From Aplectana chamaeleonis (Eukaryota; Nematoda; Chromadorea; Rhabditida; Cosmocercidae), in contig JAPDOI010000889.1 of NCBI GenBank assembly GCA_029168955.1, forward strand, positions 124,001 to 188,000: a DNA stretch of 64,000 nt, written 5' to 3'. The translations under genes and the position numbers were made by a program. The notes below the pieces were generated by a model. It had not been told where the DNA came from and did no database searches. It was given only the letters and a program-made list of their open reading frames with translations. Of the stretch, positions 11,328-22,000 are shown in pieces; the first letter of the stretch is position 1; the number at the start of each line of letters is the position of its first letter.

Positions 11328-14300
11328 GTGACTTCGCCTCATTTGGCACACGGGTATGCCGTCCGAGTCAATGGGATGAATGGACTTTTTGACTTCCAGA
11401 CACGAGGAACTTGCCGGTGGGAATGTGGCCAAAGGAGAAGTGTAAGGATGAGCTCCGATGAACGTGAGTTCGCAATCTATATCAATTTGGATTAAAGATG
11501 GCTGAAAAAAGTAACTCTTTTAGCACTGTAAGGAGATCACGGCAGAGGAAGAAGAGGTGGAGAAGAGAGACAGAACATCCCATTTCCACAACTGTTCATT
11601 GTTTCCGTTCTAACGTCTGATTACTTAATAAGAGTATATTGATGTGCTTGAAACCAACACTTGAATTTTGCAAAGTTTGTTATTTTTATGAATAGGTGGC
11701 TAATGAAATCAGGTATTACTGAAGAGTTTCACAGCTTGCGAAGGGAGCGTTGAGGGAAGTTATAGTCTACAGCAATGGAAGTAAGACCTGGTGAGGTTGC
11801 GGACTCTTCCTAGCATACTGTAGTCTGATTGTGTTATCACTCATTTTTTCGAAATCACTGAGATTGGTCGGTGAGTTTTTGTTTCCACTCTCACATTTTT
11901 ACCTGTTTTCATTGCTTCCTCAGATGTAGTCATTTCGGTGAAAACACCGACTCACCTACCTATCACATCTGCTTTGGAAAAATGAGTGATACCACTAACA
12001 AACTACCGTATGTTAGGACGAGTCCGCAACCTCACCAGGTCCTACTTCCATTGCTGTAGACTATATACAAACAAGCGTTGGGACACGTGAACATTCAGTG
12101 GCTATACAAAGCAAAATCTTCTTGCCTTTGAATTATAATACTGTCCAGCCTCTGTCAAGGCGAACAATGGATGAAAACTGTAAGGAGCGGAAGAACCCGA
12201 AAATACAGGCCCTGGCCCTGCGCCTCGCGATCAAAATTCCCCGGCCCTGCGCCATTCGGTCACCAGGCGCCTGAGCCCGGGGTGTTGAAGGCGCCAGGCC
12301 AGATTGGGGTAGTGGCCCCGCGCTGTGTTGGCACCCGGCCTTGCGCTCCCCGACTGTCTGAGTCGAAAAGGTGTGATCCCGTTGGAGAATCGCAATTTTT
12401 GGCCAGCGCCGCATCCTTTCGCAACAGAGCGCTGCCTATCTTCACCGTCGCAGATCTTTACGCTTGTGATTAAGACCATGCAGGAAAGGGAACCAATGAG
12501 AGGGAGAATTCCCTGAATCATATTCATTGACACCGTATAAATACGGTTTGGTCACTCCAATACTGAAGAACGCCGTCGCGTGAGCTCATCAAGGGAGGAG
12601 TTACAGAGTCCAATCTGCTCGAAAGTTTGAGTGATTGGGCCCTTTCGCTAACTGTAAAGCGTCGTTGTGACACTATATATTTTGACTTCCAGGAAGCATT
12701 CGTGGGTGTCATGGAAAATTAATTCATTAATATGAATTATTGGAGTTCTATCCTACAGTGGTCCAATAAATCGCAAATTTCCTCAATGGTCGAGCTTTTT
12801 AGGTCTGAGTTGGGATGTTTTTCTGGAACATTTAAAATCTAGAGCTCTTTTCCCAAATTGATGTTTCCATAAAGCTTGAATATTCGGCTAGCCGACAACC
12901 GTTATACTTGTTGTGATGTTCAGTACACTTTGGTAACAATGTCTTCACAACTGTACTCGACGATATTATACGAAACAGTCTTCGGGTTACTTTCGAAACG
13001 GGTGATCAAGCAGAAGAAACAGGGCTCTTTGAAGAAATACAGTAAAACGGCAATCTGTACAACGGGGTCGCCCCTTCATGGTCCCGCGGGTCCTCAGCAG
13101 CCAAATATTCCGTTGTAAGTTTACTGGCGGCTCTTGATACCGCTATCAATCAGTGTTGTTACGAGCTACTGATGATGAACTGAACATATAGGCCAAAGTG
13201 CAAACAATAATGTGTGCGGTGCTTTGAATGACGAAAACGGTGTGTTATCCGCTGTCCATGAATAGGATTTAGGACAATTTAGTCTTTTATTGTTTCTCTT
13301 TCCTCCACTTTCCGGCGCAGAAAAGCGTAAGGATCTGCGAGAGTAAAGATAGATAGCCCTGTCGCGAAATTATGAAGCCCTGGCCAAAAATTGCTATTCT
13401 CTAGCGGGGTCACCCGCTTTATGGTACCGCGGGTGCCCAGCAGCCAAATGTTGTGTTGTAGGTTTACTGGCGACTCGTGGGAAAGGGGGGGGGGCACTGT
13501 TGTATCGCACTTGGCCACGCCCATTTTTCCGTGCCGCAATGACTCTCCTGATTTTGGCAGGGGAGGGAAACCGCGGGTAGGTGCTCAAATTTAGTGCGGC
13601 ACAGTAAAATGGGCGTGACCAAGTCCATCGCGCCATGGTGGCCCCACCCCTTCCCACGTAGCACCGTTTGTGCTGTGTATACATTCATATCTGTGCCACA
13701 GACATCAAAATTGTTGAGCGAAACACAACATCGAAAATTTTTGAGCAGAATTTAACATCGGATACCAATAAACTGTGAGGAACTTGTCGTCTGGTTCCAC
13801 CTCAATCTCCTTGTTTTTTCCAGATTACCTGGCCACCGACAAAAATTCAAGAATTAATGGAAAATGGAAGGGAGGTGACCTTGAGGAACATGCCGACTTC
13901 AGTACAGGATGCCCTCATAGGTAATAATACTTCCTTTTAGTAGAAGTTCTCATTTATGAGATGTATATAACTGATCTTTAGATTTTGTCGAGGACCCCAG
14001 AGGGTTTGGCCACGACGAGTTGCGAGCAGGAGTTTTAGTAAACACAGCTCAATCGACGTAATGTTCTTTCCTTCCAGAAACCATTGCAGCGTCAAACAGC
14101 TCTGTTTCAGATTCTACCAATCTCTCGGCAGCTCCGAAGCAAAACAATTGAATGCTTCTGATGCCATGGTGCAGCATCGTCTATTATGGAGGAAGCAGGT
14201 CTTCAAAGCCCTGCAGAAGGCGCTGTGAGGTTTTGTTCATATATACATGTATTTATTAGTTTAAAATATTTGAATCATATAATTTCCAGGCGCGATGTTC

Positions 14301-14554
14301 GCGGAGCGACATTCGTAAGCGATGGAGGACAGCACAAATGGATCCCTAGAAGTGTGAGTTTGTTAAAAGAATCGTTTGCTATTCATTTGTTGTGATTATG
14401 CAGTTAATTTGAATGTGTTTTTCAGCATTATGGCCAAAACGTGCAGACCGCAAGGCAGGACACAGTGGAAAACGAAGAAGTCGAAGATGTGCGCTTTGAA
14501 GAAGTGGTGGATGCACCCTACGAGGAAGATGATGACTGCAGCGCGAACGAGTGA
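11328..14554 (+). CDS. Unrecognised gene, 3' five exons (acidic C-terminus)
   Basis: The exons are 11,328-11,463, 13,824-13,920, 14,078-14,224, 14,290-14,353 and 14,426-14,554 (stop TGA at 14,552). All have GT-AG borders and all join in phase. The predicted protein contains cysteine-rich stretches (RGTCRWECGQRR; HADFSTGCPHRNHCS), a basic helical-looking stretch (LLWRKQVFKALQKALRD), then GGQHKWIPRS and a final run rich in E and D ending CSANE. I do not recognise the family. The start was not found; the first listed exon is the least certain and is linked only by phase. The 2.36-kb intron after it holds a palindromic element and a reverse transcriptase fragment. The last four exons have introns of 65-157 bases, usual for nematodes. 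It could be a decayed gene, but no stop interrupts the joined frame. Confidence 0.55.
11761..12065. mobile_element. Palindromic miniature element, about 305 bp
   Basis: TATAGTCTACAGCAATGGAAG at the left pairs with its complement at the right. The arms of about 110 bp include CCTGGTGAGGTTGCGGACTC and ATCACTCATTTTT. The central third is less well paired. It lies in the intron of the unrecognised gene. No target duplication could be fixed. Confidence 0.7.
12150..12360. repeat. GC-rich repeat (GGCCCTGCGCC words)
   Basis: It is a GC-rich block with CCGGCCCTGCGCC, CAGGCGCCTGAGCCCGGGG and GCGCCAGGCC, similar in composition to 15,720-15,848, where GGGCCCCGCGCC recurs. It is non-coding as far as can be judged. 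Confidence 0.4.
12370..13480. repeat. Dispersed repeat pieces in inverted arrangement
   Basis: Sequence at 12,370-12,460 (GATCCCGTTGGAGAATCGCA, AATTTTTGGCCAG, CGCAGATCTTTACG) matches the complement of 13,330-13,410 (ATCTGCGAGAGTAAAGAT, CTGGCCAAAAATTGC). The CATGGTCCCGCGGGT block lies at 13,078 and again, as TATGGTACCGCGGGT, at 13,420. Together they look like parts of one repeat family broken and inverted. Confidence 0.4.
12560..12712 (+). pseudogene. LINE reverse transcriptase fragment
   Basis: The translation around 12,610-12,705 gives SDWALSLTVKRRCDTIYFDF followed by QEAF. This matches reverse transcriptase motif A (YFDFxKAFD) and the preceding helix of CR1/jockey elements. The frame is interrupted and only about 50 codons remain. 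Confidence 0.5.
13507..13626. mobile_element. Palindromic miniature element, about 120 bp
   Basis: GCACTTGGCCACGCCCATTT at the left pairs with AAATGGGCGTGACCAAGTCC at the right, and TCCGTGCCGC pairs with GCGGCAC. A related single arm, GCACTTGGCCACGCCGATTT, appears at 20,258. Confidence 0.6.
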
Positions 14555-15719
14555 TGCGTTTCTTGAGCATTTTTAATGTGAGGGATTCGCTCGTTTTTGA
14601 TGTTGCGAATACTGTTTGTGCTGGGTTGGAGCGGAGTAGCGATGTGGAGATGATCAAAAAAAGGAGCGGCTTGGAAACACAAAAACGACTTTTCGGAGGC
14701 GATTTTCTTGACATTGTGTTAATTGCGTTTTCGTAGGGGGTTGGGCTCCACTCTGCACACACATCTGATTGTTTTTGTGAGCGAATTTTTCAAATTGGTT
14801 GTTATGTTTGCCTCCTCTAAAAACTATTTCCTGTTTTTCGAGTGTTTTGATCTACGTGTATACTAGAGTGAGGACCGAATATTTTCGAGAAACCCAATCA
14901 ATCAGTTTTCTGCTTCAATCTCGAAATGATTTGATCTCTCTTTGGTTTTCAGACACCAAGTTGAGAAAAAACTTCCCACAAGTTTTGTTTCTGTGAATGC
15001 GAAAAATTTCACTGTTACTCATTCTAAAAAGTGGTTCTTTTAACTGGTGTCCGGAAACCAAAGAGAGATCGAATCATTTCGAGATTGAAGGGAAAAATTC
15101 ACTGGTGACGCCACAATTGATCGCATTATTCGAAAATATTCTGTCCCCACTACAAGCACATCTGTTTTCGTGTTTCTGAAACTGGCGAAGATTATAGTTT
15201 TAGGGGAAAGATTATATTTTTTAGTAATACCTAGTTATTATGTTTGCCTTCTCGAGAAGGATTTCGTTTTGCGTGTATTCCGATATACGTGTATTTCTGG
15301 TTACGTGTTCCTCAAACTGGTGAAGATTAGGGTGCAAGGAAATTACGTTAGGATGTTTTTGTTCTACTTAGGTGTTCCATATGTTTGCCTTCTCTAGGAA
15401 GCATTTTTGTTTGCGTGTATTTCGATATACGTGTATTTCTGTTTACGTGTGTCTAAAACCGGTGAAGTTGTGAAGATTAGAGCGCTAGCCAATAACATTA
15501 CGATTTTTGTTATGCCTAAGAAATTTATTGTTCGGTTGTGAAATAAAAATTTTAGTTATTTTAATGATTTCTACAAAATTAATACGTCATTTAAGTAATA
15601 AATCATTCTCCGAAGTTGTAGGAATCAAAAATGATCGATTCTCCTTCTTACGGGGGGAAAAACGAGCGAAAACGGCGAGGGCTGATTCAATAATAGTAGA
15701 AATCGTCCGGGCCCCGCGC
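14555..15719. other. 3' flank of the unrecognised gene with an inverted repeat and loose tandem copies
   Basis: CTTCAATCTCGAAATGATTTGATCTCTCTTTGG-type sequence at 14,913-14,950 pairs with 15,053-15,090, bounding a 178-bp hairpin-like insert. From 15,237 to 15,480 a block of about 140 bp (TTATGTTTGCCTTCTC, ATACGTGTATTTCTG, GGTGAAGATTAG) is repeated imperfectly twice, with a third relative near 14,800. No gene was seen. Confidence 0.5.
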
Positions 15720-15848
15720 CCTTTTTCCTAGAATGTCCGAGCCCCGCGCCTATGGGGCTGGGGCGGGGACCTGTTGGGCGCCAGGCGCGGAGGGGGGCCC
15801 CGCCTCGCTGAGTGGTGGGTACGGGGGCGCGGCCCTCCGACGTTCTGA
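15720..15848. repeat. GC-rich repeat abutting LINE B1
   Basis: It shares GGGCCCCGCGCC words with 12,150-12,360 and, in complement, the CGGAGGGCCGTGCGC block of 10,440-10,865. It ends where LINE B coding sequence (SSPDIT) begins. Confidence 0.4.
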
Positions 15849-15867
15849 GTTCACCGGACATCACATT

Positions 15868-17354
15868 GGCCGCATTTTTTCCGACGGGGTCGACTGCGGC
15901 GCGGTCGCGGCGCGCCCCTACTGGCGCTTCGCCAGAGCACGGTTTCCGCCCGCGTTCCTCAAGGTAAAAGGAAGAGTCGTGAAAGAATATTAGCATATAT
16001 TCCTTTTTAAACATCAACAACTTGTACAGAGCTGTCATGAATGAAACATCTATTGGTTTCGCTCGTTTCAAGGGAGTCTGCAAACGGTCGCGATGAAATG
16101 GGTCAAAGGTTTTCCTCGCGGGAACTAAAAATGCTTTCAAACCGGATGTTTCCAATATATTCCAGTATATCTAACCATTCAGAGATAAATTTTTCCAAAT
16201 GTATCCGTTGAGATCGAGTGCACATAGGTACCTCGTAGGAGCAATTGAAGGCATCTTACAAGGGCTATAGTAGTCTTGCCCTTGTATGCAGTGAAGCTTC
16301 TTACTGCTCAGTACCCGTCTGCTGGATCCAAACATCACTTTCGGAGAAATGGTTAAACTTCACACTAAACGAATGTCTGTAGTAAATATAAACCTCCTCA
16401 GACTACATACCTTTCATAAGATTTAAATAAAGCCCTGATGGCGAGCTGTCATCGAGAGTCCAAAACGTCCCCGAAGAATGTTCGGCGTGTACGTCAAAAT
16501 TTCGCCCACTCCGTGACTGAAAGCTATGGAAAAAATTGAGAAAAAAGAATTGAACGTTCTGCATATATACCGCAATATCCTTACAACTACAAAAAGCTCC
16601 TATCAACAGGGTCGAGCAGGACTGAATGGCTTGCTAACGGGGTGGTAGAAATTTTCGGCAATTTTTACAAGGGGATAGTACATTTCTGGAACGGAAAAAA
16701 GTATATATTTCTAGAAGAACGAGGTTACAGAAAATTATGAGAAATTCGTTGTACAAACCACAGGAATATAACTTAGTCAAGTTTTTTTTTCAAGCAGTGA
16801 TGGAGATCGCTTGCGAAAATTTCCCGAGCAAAGTAGAAAATTTAATTCGAAGCATTTTACATGTTAGGAGTGTGAAACATTTGAATACAATACCGTTGGG
16901 ATCGTAGAGTTTCCCGAATAAAAAGTTATTATAGTCGGCCGTTAATCCGGCAAGAACCTCGCCAGCGGGCTGCTGGACCCTGCCTTTCAGCTCAAGCCCA
17001 ACTATTTCGTTATTTTTGAAGTGTATTTGACTTTTTGCTAGCTTACACTACGCTCACGACTAGCAGGACACTTAACGCAAGCAAGGAACAAATTGATATC
17101 CAGCGCTCTTTGAATTCCACTTTGATTAGCCCTTTCATTCAGTTCTCGTTCTGCCATATTGAGATTATGACGTAATCGGTGCCAAAATTTCATGATTCTT
17201 CATCAATACAGTTTTTGCTACTATACGGCCTGCTTTTCACTGACAAGTACACCGCTATGACTGAAAGTAAGGACGGAAACCGTGCTCTGGCGATGCGCCA
17301 GTAGAAGCGCGCCGCGACCGCGCCGCAGTCGACCCCGTCGCAAAAAATGCGGCC
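15868..17354. mobile_element. Mutator-like non-autonomous element inside LINE B1
   Basis: The terminal inverted repeats are about 85-90 bp: the left starts GGCCGCATTTTTTCCGACGG and the right ends CCCCGTCGCAAAAAATGCGGCC with matching interior. Both sides carry the exact 9-bp duplication CATCACATT (15,859-15,867 and 17,355-17,363). That 9-mer belongs to the LINE B endonuclease codons, so the joined sequence restores PDITFV. Nine-base duplication with long terminal repeats is characteristic of Mutator-like elements. The 1.3-kb interior has no transposase frame. Confidence 0.82.
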
Positions 17355-17629
17355 CATCACATTTGTATCCTCCTGTCTTGCCATGTCTTAACTGGTCTAC
17401 TGCTGTGGCTACATATGTCAAGTGATCATATTCCTTTATGCACATTACTGAATCTTTCTCTTAATAGTCAACTTGCTCCTTTCACAGGTTCCCGTAGCAA
17501 AACCTACACCAATTATCGTAAGGCTAACTGGATCCGTTATAAGGAGGTGTTACTCAGCCGGGCTGCCAACTACCCGCGAACCGGCACTGTGCACTACAAG
17601 GAGAAGTTCATCGTCGAAACCATATGCAG

Positions 17630-18089
17630 CAGGGGTGTGCGTTAATGAAATTTATTTTTTTCGTTAACCGTTAATCGTTAATTTTTGAAAAAAAACGCGT
17701 TAATCCGTTAATGCGTTAACACGTTAATTTTGCATTTCGTTAACAATTTTGAAAACATTACCTGACCACCACGAAAATCGATAAATAACCAGACGTCCGA
17801 AAAAAAACATGAAACACGTTCCATACTAAACACCGCAGTCCGTACACTCCAAACTTGGAAATCATCTTCATGGATTATTAATACTATCAGCCAGAACAAT
17901 AAACGAATACTCTTCAAGAATAGGAATCCTGACATGCAAAAAAGCATAGATGGATGGAACATTAACGAAATAAAAATTAACGTGATTTCGGGACTATTTC
18001 GTTAACCGTTAATCGTTAATTTTTGAAAAAAAAAACCGCGTTAACCCGTTAATGCGTTAACACGTTAACGTTATTAACGCACAGCCCTG
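17630..18089. mobile_element. hAT-like miniature element inside LINE B1
   Basis: The ends are CAGGGGTGTGCGTTAAT and ATTAACGCACAGCCCTG. The flanking 8-mers are ATATGCAG (17,622-17,629) and ATACGCAG (18,090-18,097), one mismatch. They fall in LINE B codons, so the insertion point is certain. An 8-bp duplication and CAGGG ends are typical of hAT elements. Unusually, both halves carry the same block in direct orientation (CGTTAACCGTTAATCGTTAA, then GCGTTAACACGTTAA). Confidence 0.85.
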
Positions 18090-18864
18090 ATACGCAGTGC
18101 CTCAAGAGCTGCCATCCCAAGCGGTCGTGTTAGAACATTCCATCCTAATGTACCAAAGGAAGCGCTGGATCTCAATAAGCGACGTGACGACCGACGCAGA
18201 GAAGATCCTTCCGATCCGTCCATATCGCAACTGTCAGAGGAGATCACCGCAATGCTAAATGATATCAAGCAGAAACGATGGAGAGAATTCACTGAGTCAA
18301 TCAACTTCGCCACTGACGCAAAGGAAGCATGGAACACCCTCAGGTGGCTGTCTGGCAAAAATATAGCTGCAGAAAGAAATGCACTGAAATTCCCCTCGGG
18401 GGAATTTCATTATGGCTACAAAGCAGCCTGTCAAATGGGAAAGCTCTTTGCTTCATCAATTTCGCGTCGGGACCGTAGTCACAGATGCACTTTGCGCGCC
18501 ATCAGGAAACTCAATCGTCATAACTTTCCTGTTATTACTACTTCTGCTATCTCGGACATCATCAAATCGATGAAGAATTCGAGGGCTGAAGGACCAGACG
18601 GCATCTCAGCCGTTCATCTCAAGCACCTGCCCGTGCAGTACATGGAACTACTCAGTGACCTCCTCTACTCATCTTTCAGCACTGGTATCATTCCTGCACG
18701 CTGGAAACAAGCTATTGTTCTTCCCATTCTCAAGCCAGGAAAACCACGAGAGAAAGCAACCTCACACCGGCCAATTTCCCTACTCTGGCCAATCGCTAAG
18801 TTAGCGGAAAATGTCATCAATCAGCATTTCCAAGCACTGCAGCATAACGTAGAGTGCGCGCAAT

Positions 18865-18980
18865 CATTTTAGTCTGATGAATGGACGGTAGATCACACGG
18901 CCCGAATCGAAACCCCACTCTCCAGTGAGGCCGCCAACTCCGCACGGCCAGCCGCCTGGTCCATGCGTCAGACTAAAATG
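18865..18980. mobile_element. 116-bp inverted-repeat element inside LINE B1
   Basis: CATTTTAGTCTGATGAATGG at the left pairs with CCATGCGTCAGACTAAAATG at the right (two mismatches). It interrupts the LINE B reverse transcriptase between the HNV and FKKAHS motifs, as comparison with B2 shows. No target duplication is evident. Confidence 0.7.
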
Positions 18981-19224
18981 AAAACGGAAATCATACATCC
19001 GCTTCAAAAAGGCCCACTCCACCATCACGGCGCTGACGTCCATAACTGAACACATCATTGCCGGTTTAAACATGAAGGCCCCTGCCGGCAGAAGTCTCGT
19101 CGTAGGAGTTGACCTGAATGCAGCATTCGACAATGTCAGCACTCCTCTACTTTCAAAATCGATACTGGAGTGGTATGCAATGAAATCCAGTGAGGAATGG
19201 AGAAAGGAAGTGGCTGCATTTCAA

Positions 19225-19985
19225 TTCAATTTTTTTTAATTTAGAGGGAAGCGAGGATAGGACAAAAGTAGACACTCCGCCTCCTTGAGATGATCTAGGA
19301 GTGTGATATGCAGTATAGCACGGGATGTTTGGATGCCGAGAGGTAGCGGAGGAAGAGAGCTTGGTTCCCTGAACCGTGATAACATTCGGGTGATGGGTAC
19401 GAGCAAAGAGAGATAATTCAGAAAGCTTGGCGCGAAGGTCGCTTAGATTGATCTGTACAATAGATAGGGTGCGGTCGGCAGATGAGGAATTTGAGTTACT
19501 GGAGGCGGAGCACACAATACAACGAAAGGAAGAATCGTGGTGCCTCACAGAACTGAGACCCGAACAAGAGAAGTGCACTCACCTTTGGCATCCGAAGCAC
19601 TGGACACTGGTTCCATTCCAAGTGACATCTCTGTCGCATGTGGCACATGGGTACTTCTTCTTCGCGGGTCCTGGGTTCCTCTCGACGCCGGCTGTTTGCT
19701 GTAGGATCTTCAGGAGCCAGCCAGCACCTCTCCCATGACAAAAACCCTCTCCGCGGAGGATTTGACTTCGGTTTGCCCGGAGGTGGTCTTCTTTCCTCCA
19801 CACTGCCACGGCACGAACGTACATCTCGGCAGCTGAGTGGGTGATGAGGGGTACTGGTTGACGTCGGCTCGTTGGCGTGGTGGCCACTGGAGACGGCTGC
19901 AACAGGAGTCGAGTGGCGGTGGCTGGAACAGGTGCAGGAGACGGGATGGAATCTGCAACAGTGCATCGGCAGGGGTTTATATGAC
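19225..19985 (-). mobile_element. LINE family A, copy A2, 5' part only
   Basis: On the minus strand a leader of about 78 codons (from about 19,902) runs into GVERNPGP at 19,689-19,666. A PHD-like finger follows (PCATCDRDVTWNG, VQCFGCQR, WVHFSC). The endonuclease start comes next (QINLSDLRAKLSEL, VITVQGTKL, GGGVSTFV). It stops near 19,225 in an A-rich stretch, so the 3' two thirds are missing. LINE insertions normally lose their 5' end, so the 3' loss must come from a later deletion. Frameshifts are present. Confidence 0.75.
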
Positions 19986-21236
19986 GCGTTGGGTGGTCTG
20001 TGATTGGCGGGCTTTCGCGCCTACATCAGCAAACTTCGCCTACGTGGTGATCGACTGACACGGCGACTACTTTGTGAATTTTCATTACAACAATTCCTTT
20101 TCGGATATTTGAGATTCCGATAATCCGATATCCGAAAATTCGGAGAAAACGCTTCATCTGAATCGAACCGAGATCCGGGGAATTCAAATTCGGCATTATC
20201 CGAAGGGTCAATAATTCGGATAAAATAGGATCATTTTTAGATCAAATCGGATAGTATTGCACTTGGCCACGCCGATTTTTCCCGTACCGCCTTCTTAGTA
20301 CGTCAACCCGGGGTTTTCCTCCTTCCGAAATCCGATGAGTCGTTGCGGCTCGGGAAAATGGGCTTGGAAACCAGATTTTTTCACCGTTTTGCCTCAACTT
20401 TGTTCCGAAATTATCCGACCGGATCTCCATATCCGAATCATTGGAAAAATGGCATTATCTGAATCGATCCATTATCCGAAAATAGGGAACATCTGAATCG
20501 GACCATTATCCGGGAAATTTAAAATCGGCATTATCCGAATCGATCTATTATCCGATGGATTATCTGCGGATAACAAGTATAATGTGAATACATCAGTTCC
20601 CACTCGTCCCATTTGTTACGTTGTGCGTTGTAACGTTGCTGGAGAACTGGTGGGTGGTAAGGAGGCGGGAGGAGCGAGGTTCCTGATTGGACGCAACACT
20701 GAGCTAGCGACAGCCCACTCGCTGTGTCTCTCCCGTTTCTCCCGCCTCTTCAGGGGTTAGTATTCACTATGGCCACCACCCAGAACTGGTCCGTGCCTAG
20801 TTCATCACCCACGGAAAACTTCGCACCAACCCGGGGTTTCTCTCCCGTTCCAAAATCGGGCGAGCTTGAAGGCACAGCCCAACCTCGGAATCGTTTTTCT
20901 GATTCTCTGCCTATCTTGAAAACGGTCCCACGCTGATTACAATGATGTCTCTGGAATCGTAAAAGACTCCTTGGGAACGGAGTTATGGCCTCCAAATATT
21001 GAGCTGCGTAAGCATGGTGGACGAGTTTTCCGAGGTTCGTAACTTCCGTCATTTGCAACCGATGCACAGGCTATAAAACGGCGAAATTCACTTGGTTCCT
21101 ACGCGTGCTGGTTCGGAGCGGAGGTTAGAGACAGTGAGAGTGCGTAGGGCAGACGGAGGCCGAGGCGTCGCGCGCGCCGCTCGCGCCTAGGATGATGTGA
21201 ATTACGACGTTTTATAGAGGGTACGCGAGCTAACCG
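19986..21236. other. Non-coding stretch with ATTATCCGAATCG words
   Basis: Between 20,090 and 20,580 the words ATTATCCGAATCGA, CATTATCCG and CCGATAATCCGATATCCG recur in both orientations, which resembles a degenerate repeat. One arm of the GCACTTGGCCACGCC element lies at 20,258. The remainder (20,600-21,236) holds no supported gene. Confidence 0.4.
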
Positions 21237-21407
21237 GGGGTGCGTTCCAAGAACATTCCCACGGCTAAAGTTTTCCATGGAAACGTAGACACGGGGACGT
21301 GGAAGCAATTATCAGTTACTACTTGTGGCCATGGGAAACAAGTTCGGCCATGGAAAGGCTATTCGCCCTCCATCGGTATCGTGGGAACATTTTTGGAACG
21401 CACCCCT
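21237..21407. mobile_element. 171-bp inverted-repeat element
   Basis: GGGGTGCGTTCCAAGAACAT pairs with ATTTTTGGAACGCACCCC, and TCCCACG pairs with CGTGGGA. Inner blocks (TTTTCCATGG and CCATGGAAA) also pair. No target duplication was established. Confidence 0.65.
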
Positions 21408-21439
21408 GGGGTGCCGCGCTCAGGAACCGTTTCTACCGC

Positions 21440-22000
21440 GAGCGAAAATCCAAGTAGAACTGATCGCGGACAACATGCGGTTGCTCGATATCGTCGCGCT
21501 GTGTGTCCGACAGAGGTGCGGATTTATCGCGCGCAGCTGCTGGTAAGTAGAACTTACCGCGACCACAAATCGTTTCTATCGCGTACAACAATGTAATTAG
21601 GACTGATCGCGAACGACGTGCATCGCGTTCCGGCTGATCGCGACCAACGGCACATATCGGACTGACCGCAACGAACCCCGTCTCGACTACGATGCACTGT
21701 TCTGTGTGGTAAAACGAGATCGTCGCCGGTTCAATTACCCAAGTTTGAGGTACACCTCTAGTATCTCCTTGGTAGCTCTAGCGGGAGTACAATCTGTCCC
21801 TACGAGATAGAGGACGTACCGCCCGAAGGTGCTTAACTTTGGTCCTAGGCTCCGCCTATGTGAATTATAATTAATAACTAAATTATACAGATTTTTTGCG
21901 GTCGGTCCTTTTTTTAACCGGGCGTACTGATCGCGAGCCCATTTAGAGCTGATCGCGAACCCATTTAGAGCTGACCGCGCGCGAAAGCAGCGGGCTGATC
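21440..22000. repeat. Cluster of dispersed CTGAYCGCG words
   Basis: About a dozen close variants of CTGATCGCG or CTGACCGCG occur with irregular spacing, for example near 21,460, 21,600, 21,640, 21,660, 21,930, 21,950 and 21,975. Two copies form a direct repeat with the unit GATCGCGAACCCATTTAGAGCT. No protein or RNA gene was recognised. It sits about 600 bases upstream of the SEC63 start. Confidence 0.45.

Larger units (their letters stand above)
15849..19190 (+). mobile_element. LINE family B, copy B1, truncated and interrupted
   Basis: Coding fragments of one CR1/jockey-like LINE run in order: the end of the endonuclease (SSPDITF, then SSDHIPLC at 17,415) and a linker with SRSKTYTNYRKANW. 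The reverse transcriptase follows from about 18,250 (NSRAEGPDGISAVHLKHLP, SHRPISLLWPIAKLAE). Motif A lies near 19,100 (VGVDLNAAFDN). The same order and sequence are seen in copy B2 at 34,728-38,145. Three insertions split it: 15,868-17,354, 17,630-18,089 and 18,865-18,980. It is cut off at its 3' side by LINE A2. It is not functional. Confidence 0.82.

Noticed and set aside
13982..14057. Possible exon DFVEDPRGFGHDELRAGVLV in the unrecognised gene
   Set aside because: Including it needs a 20-base intron (14,058-14,077), which is too short to splice. Skipping it keeps the flanking exons in phase in another frame.
21715..21770. tRNA-like GGTTCAATTACC resembling a T loop
   Set aside because: No matching acceptor stem, anticodon arm or D arm could be folded around it.
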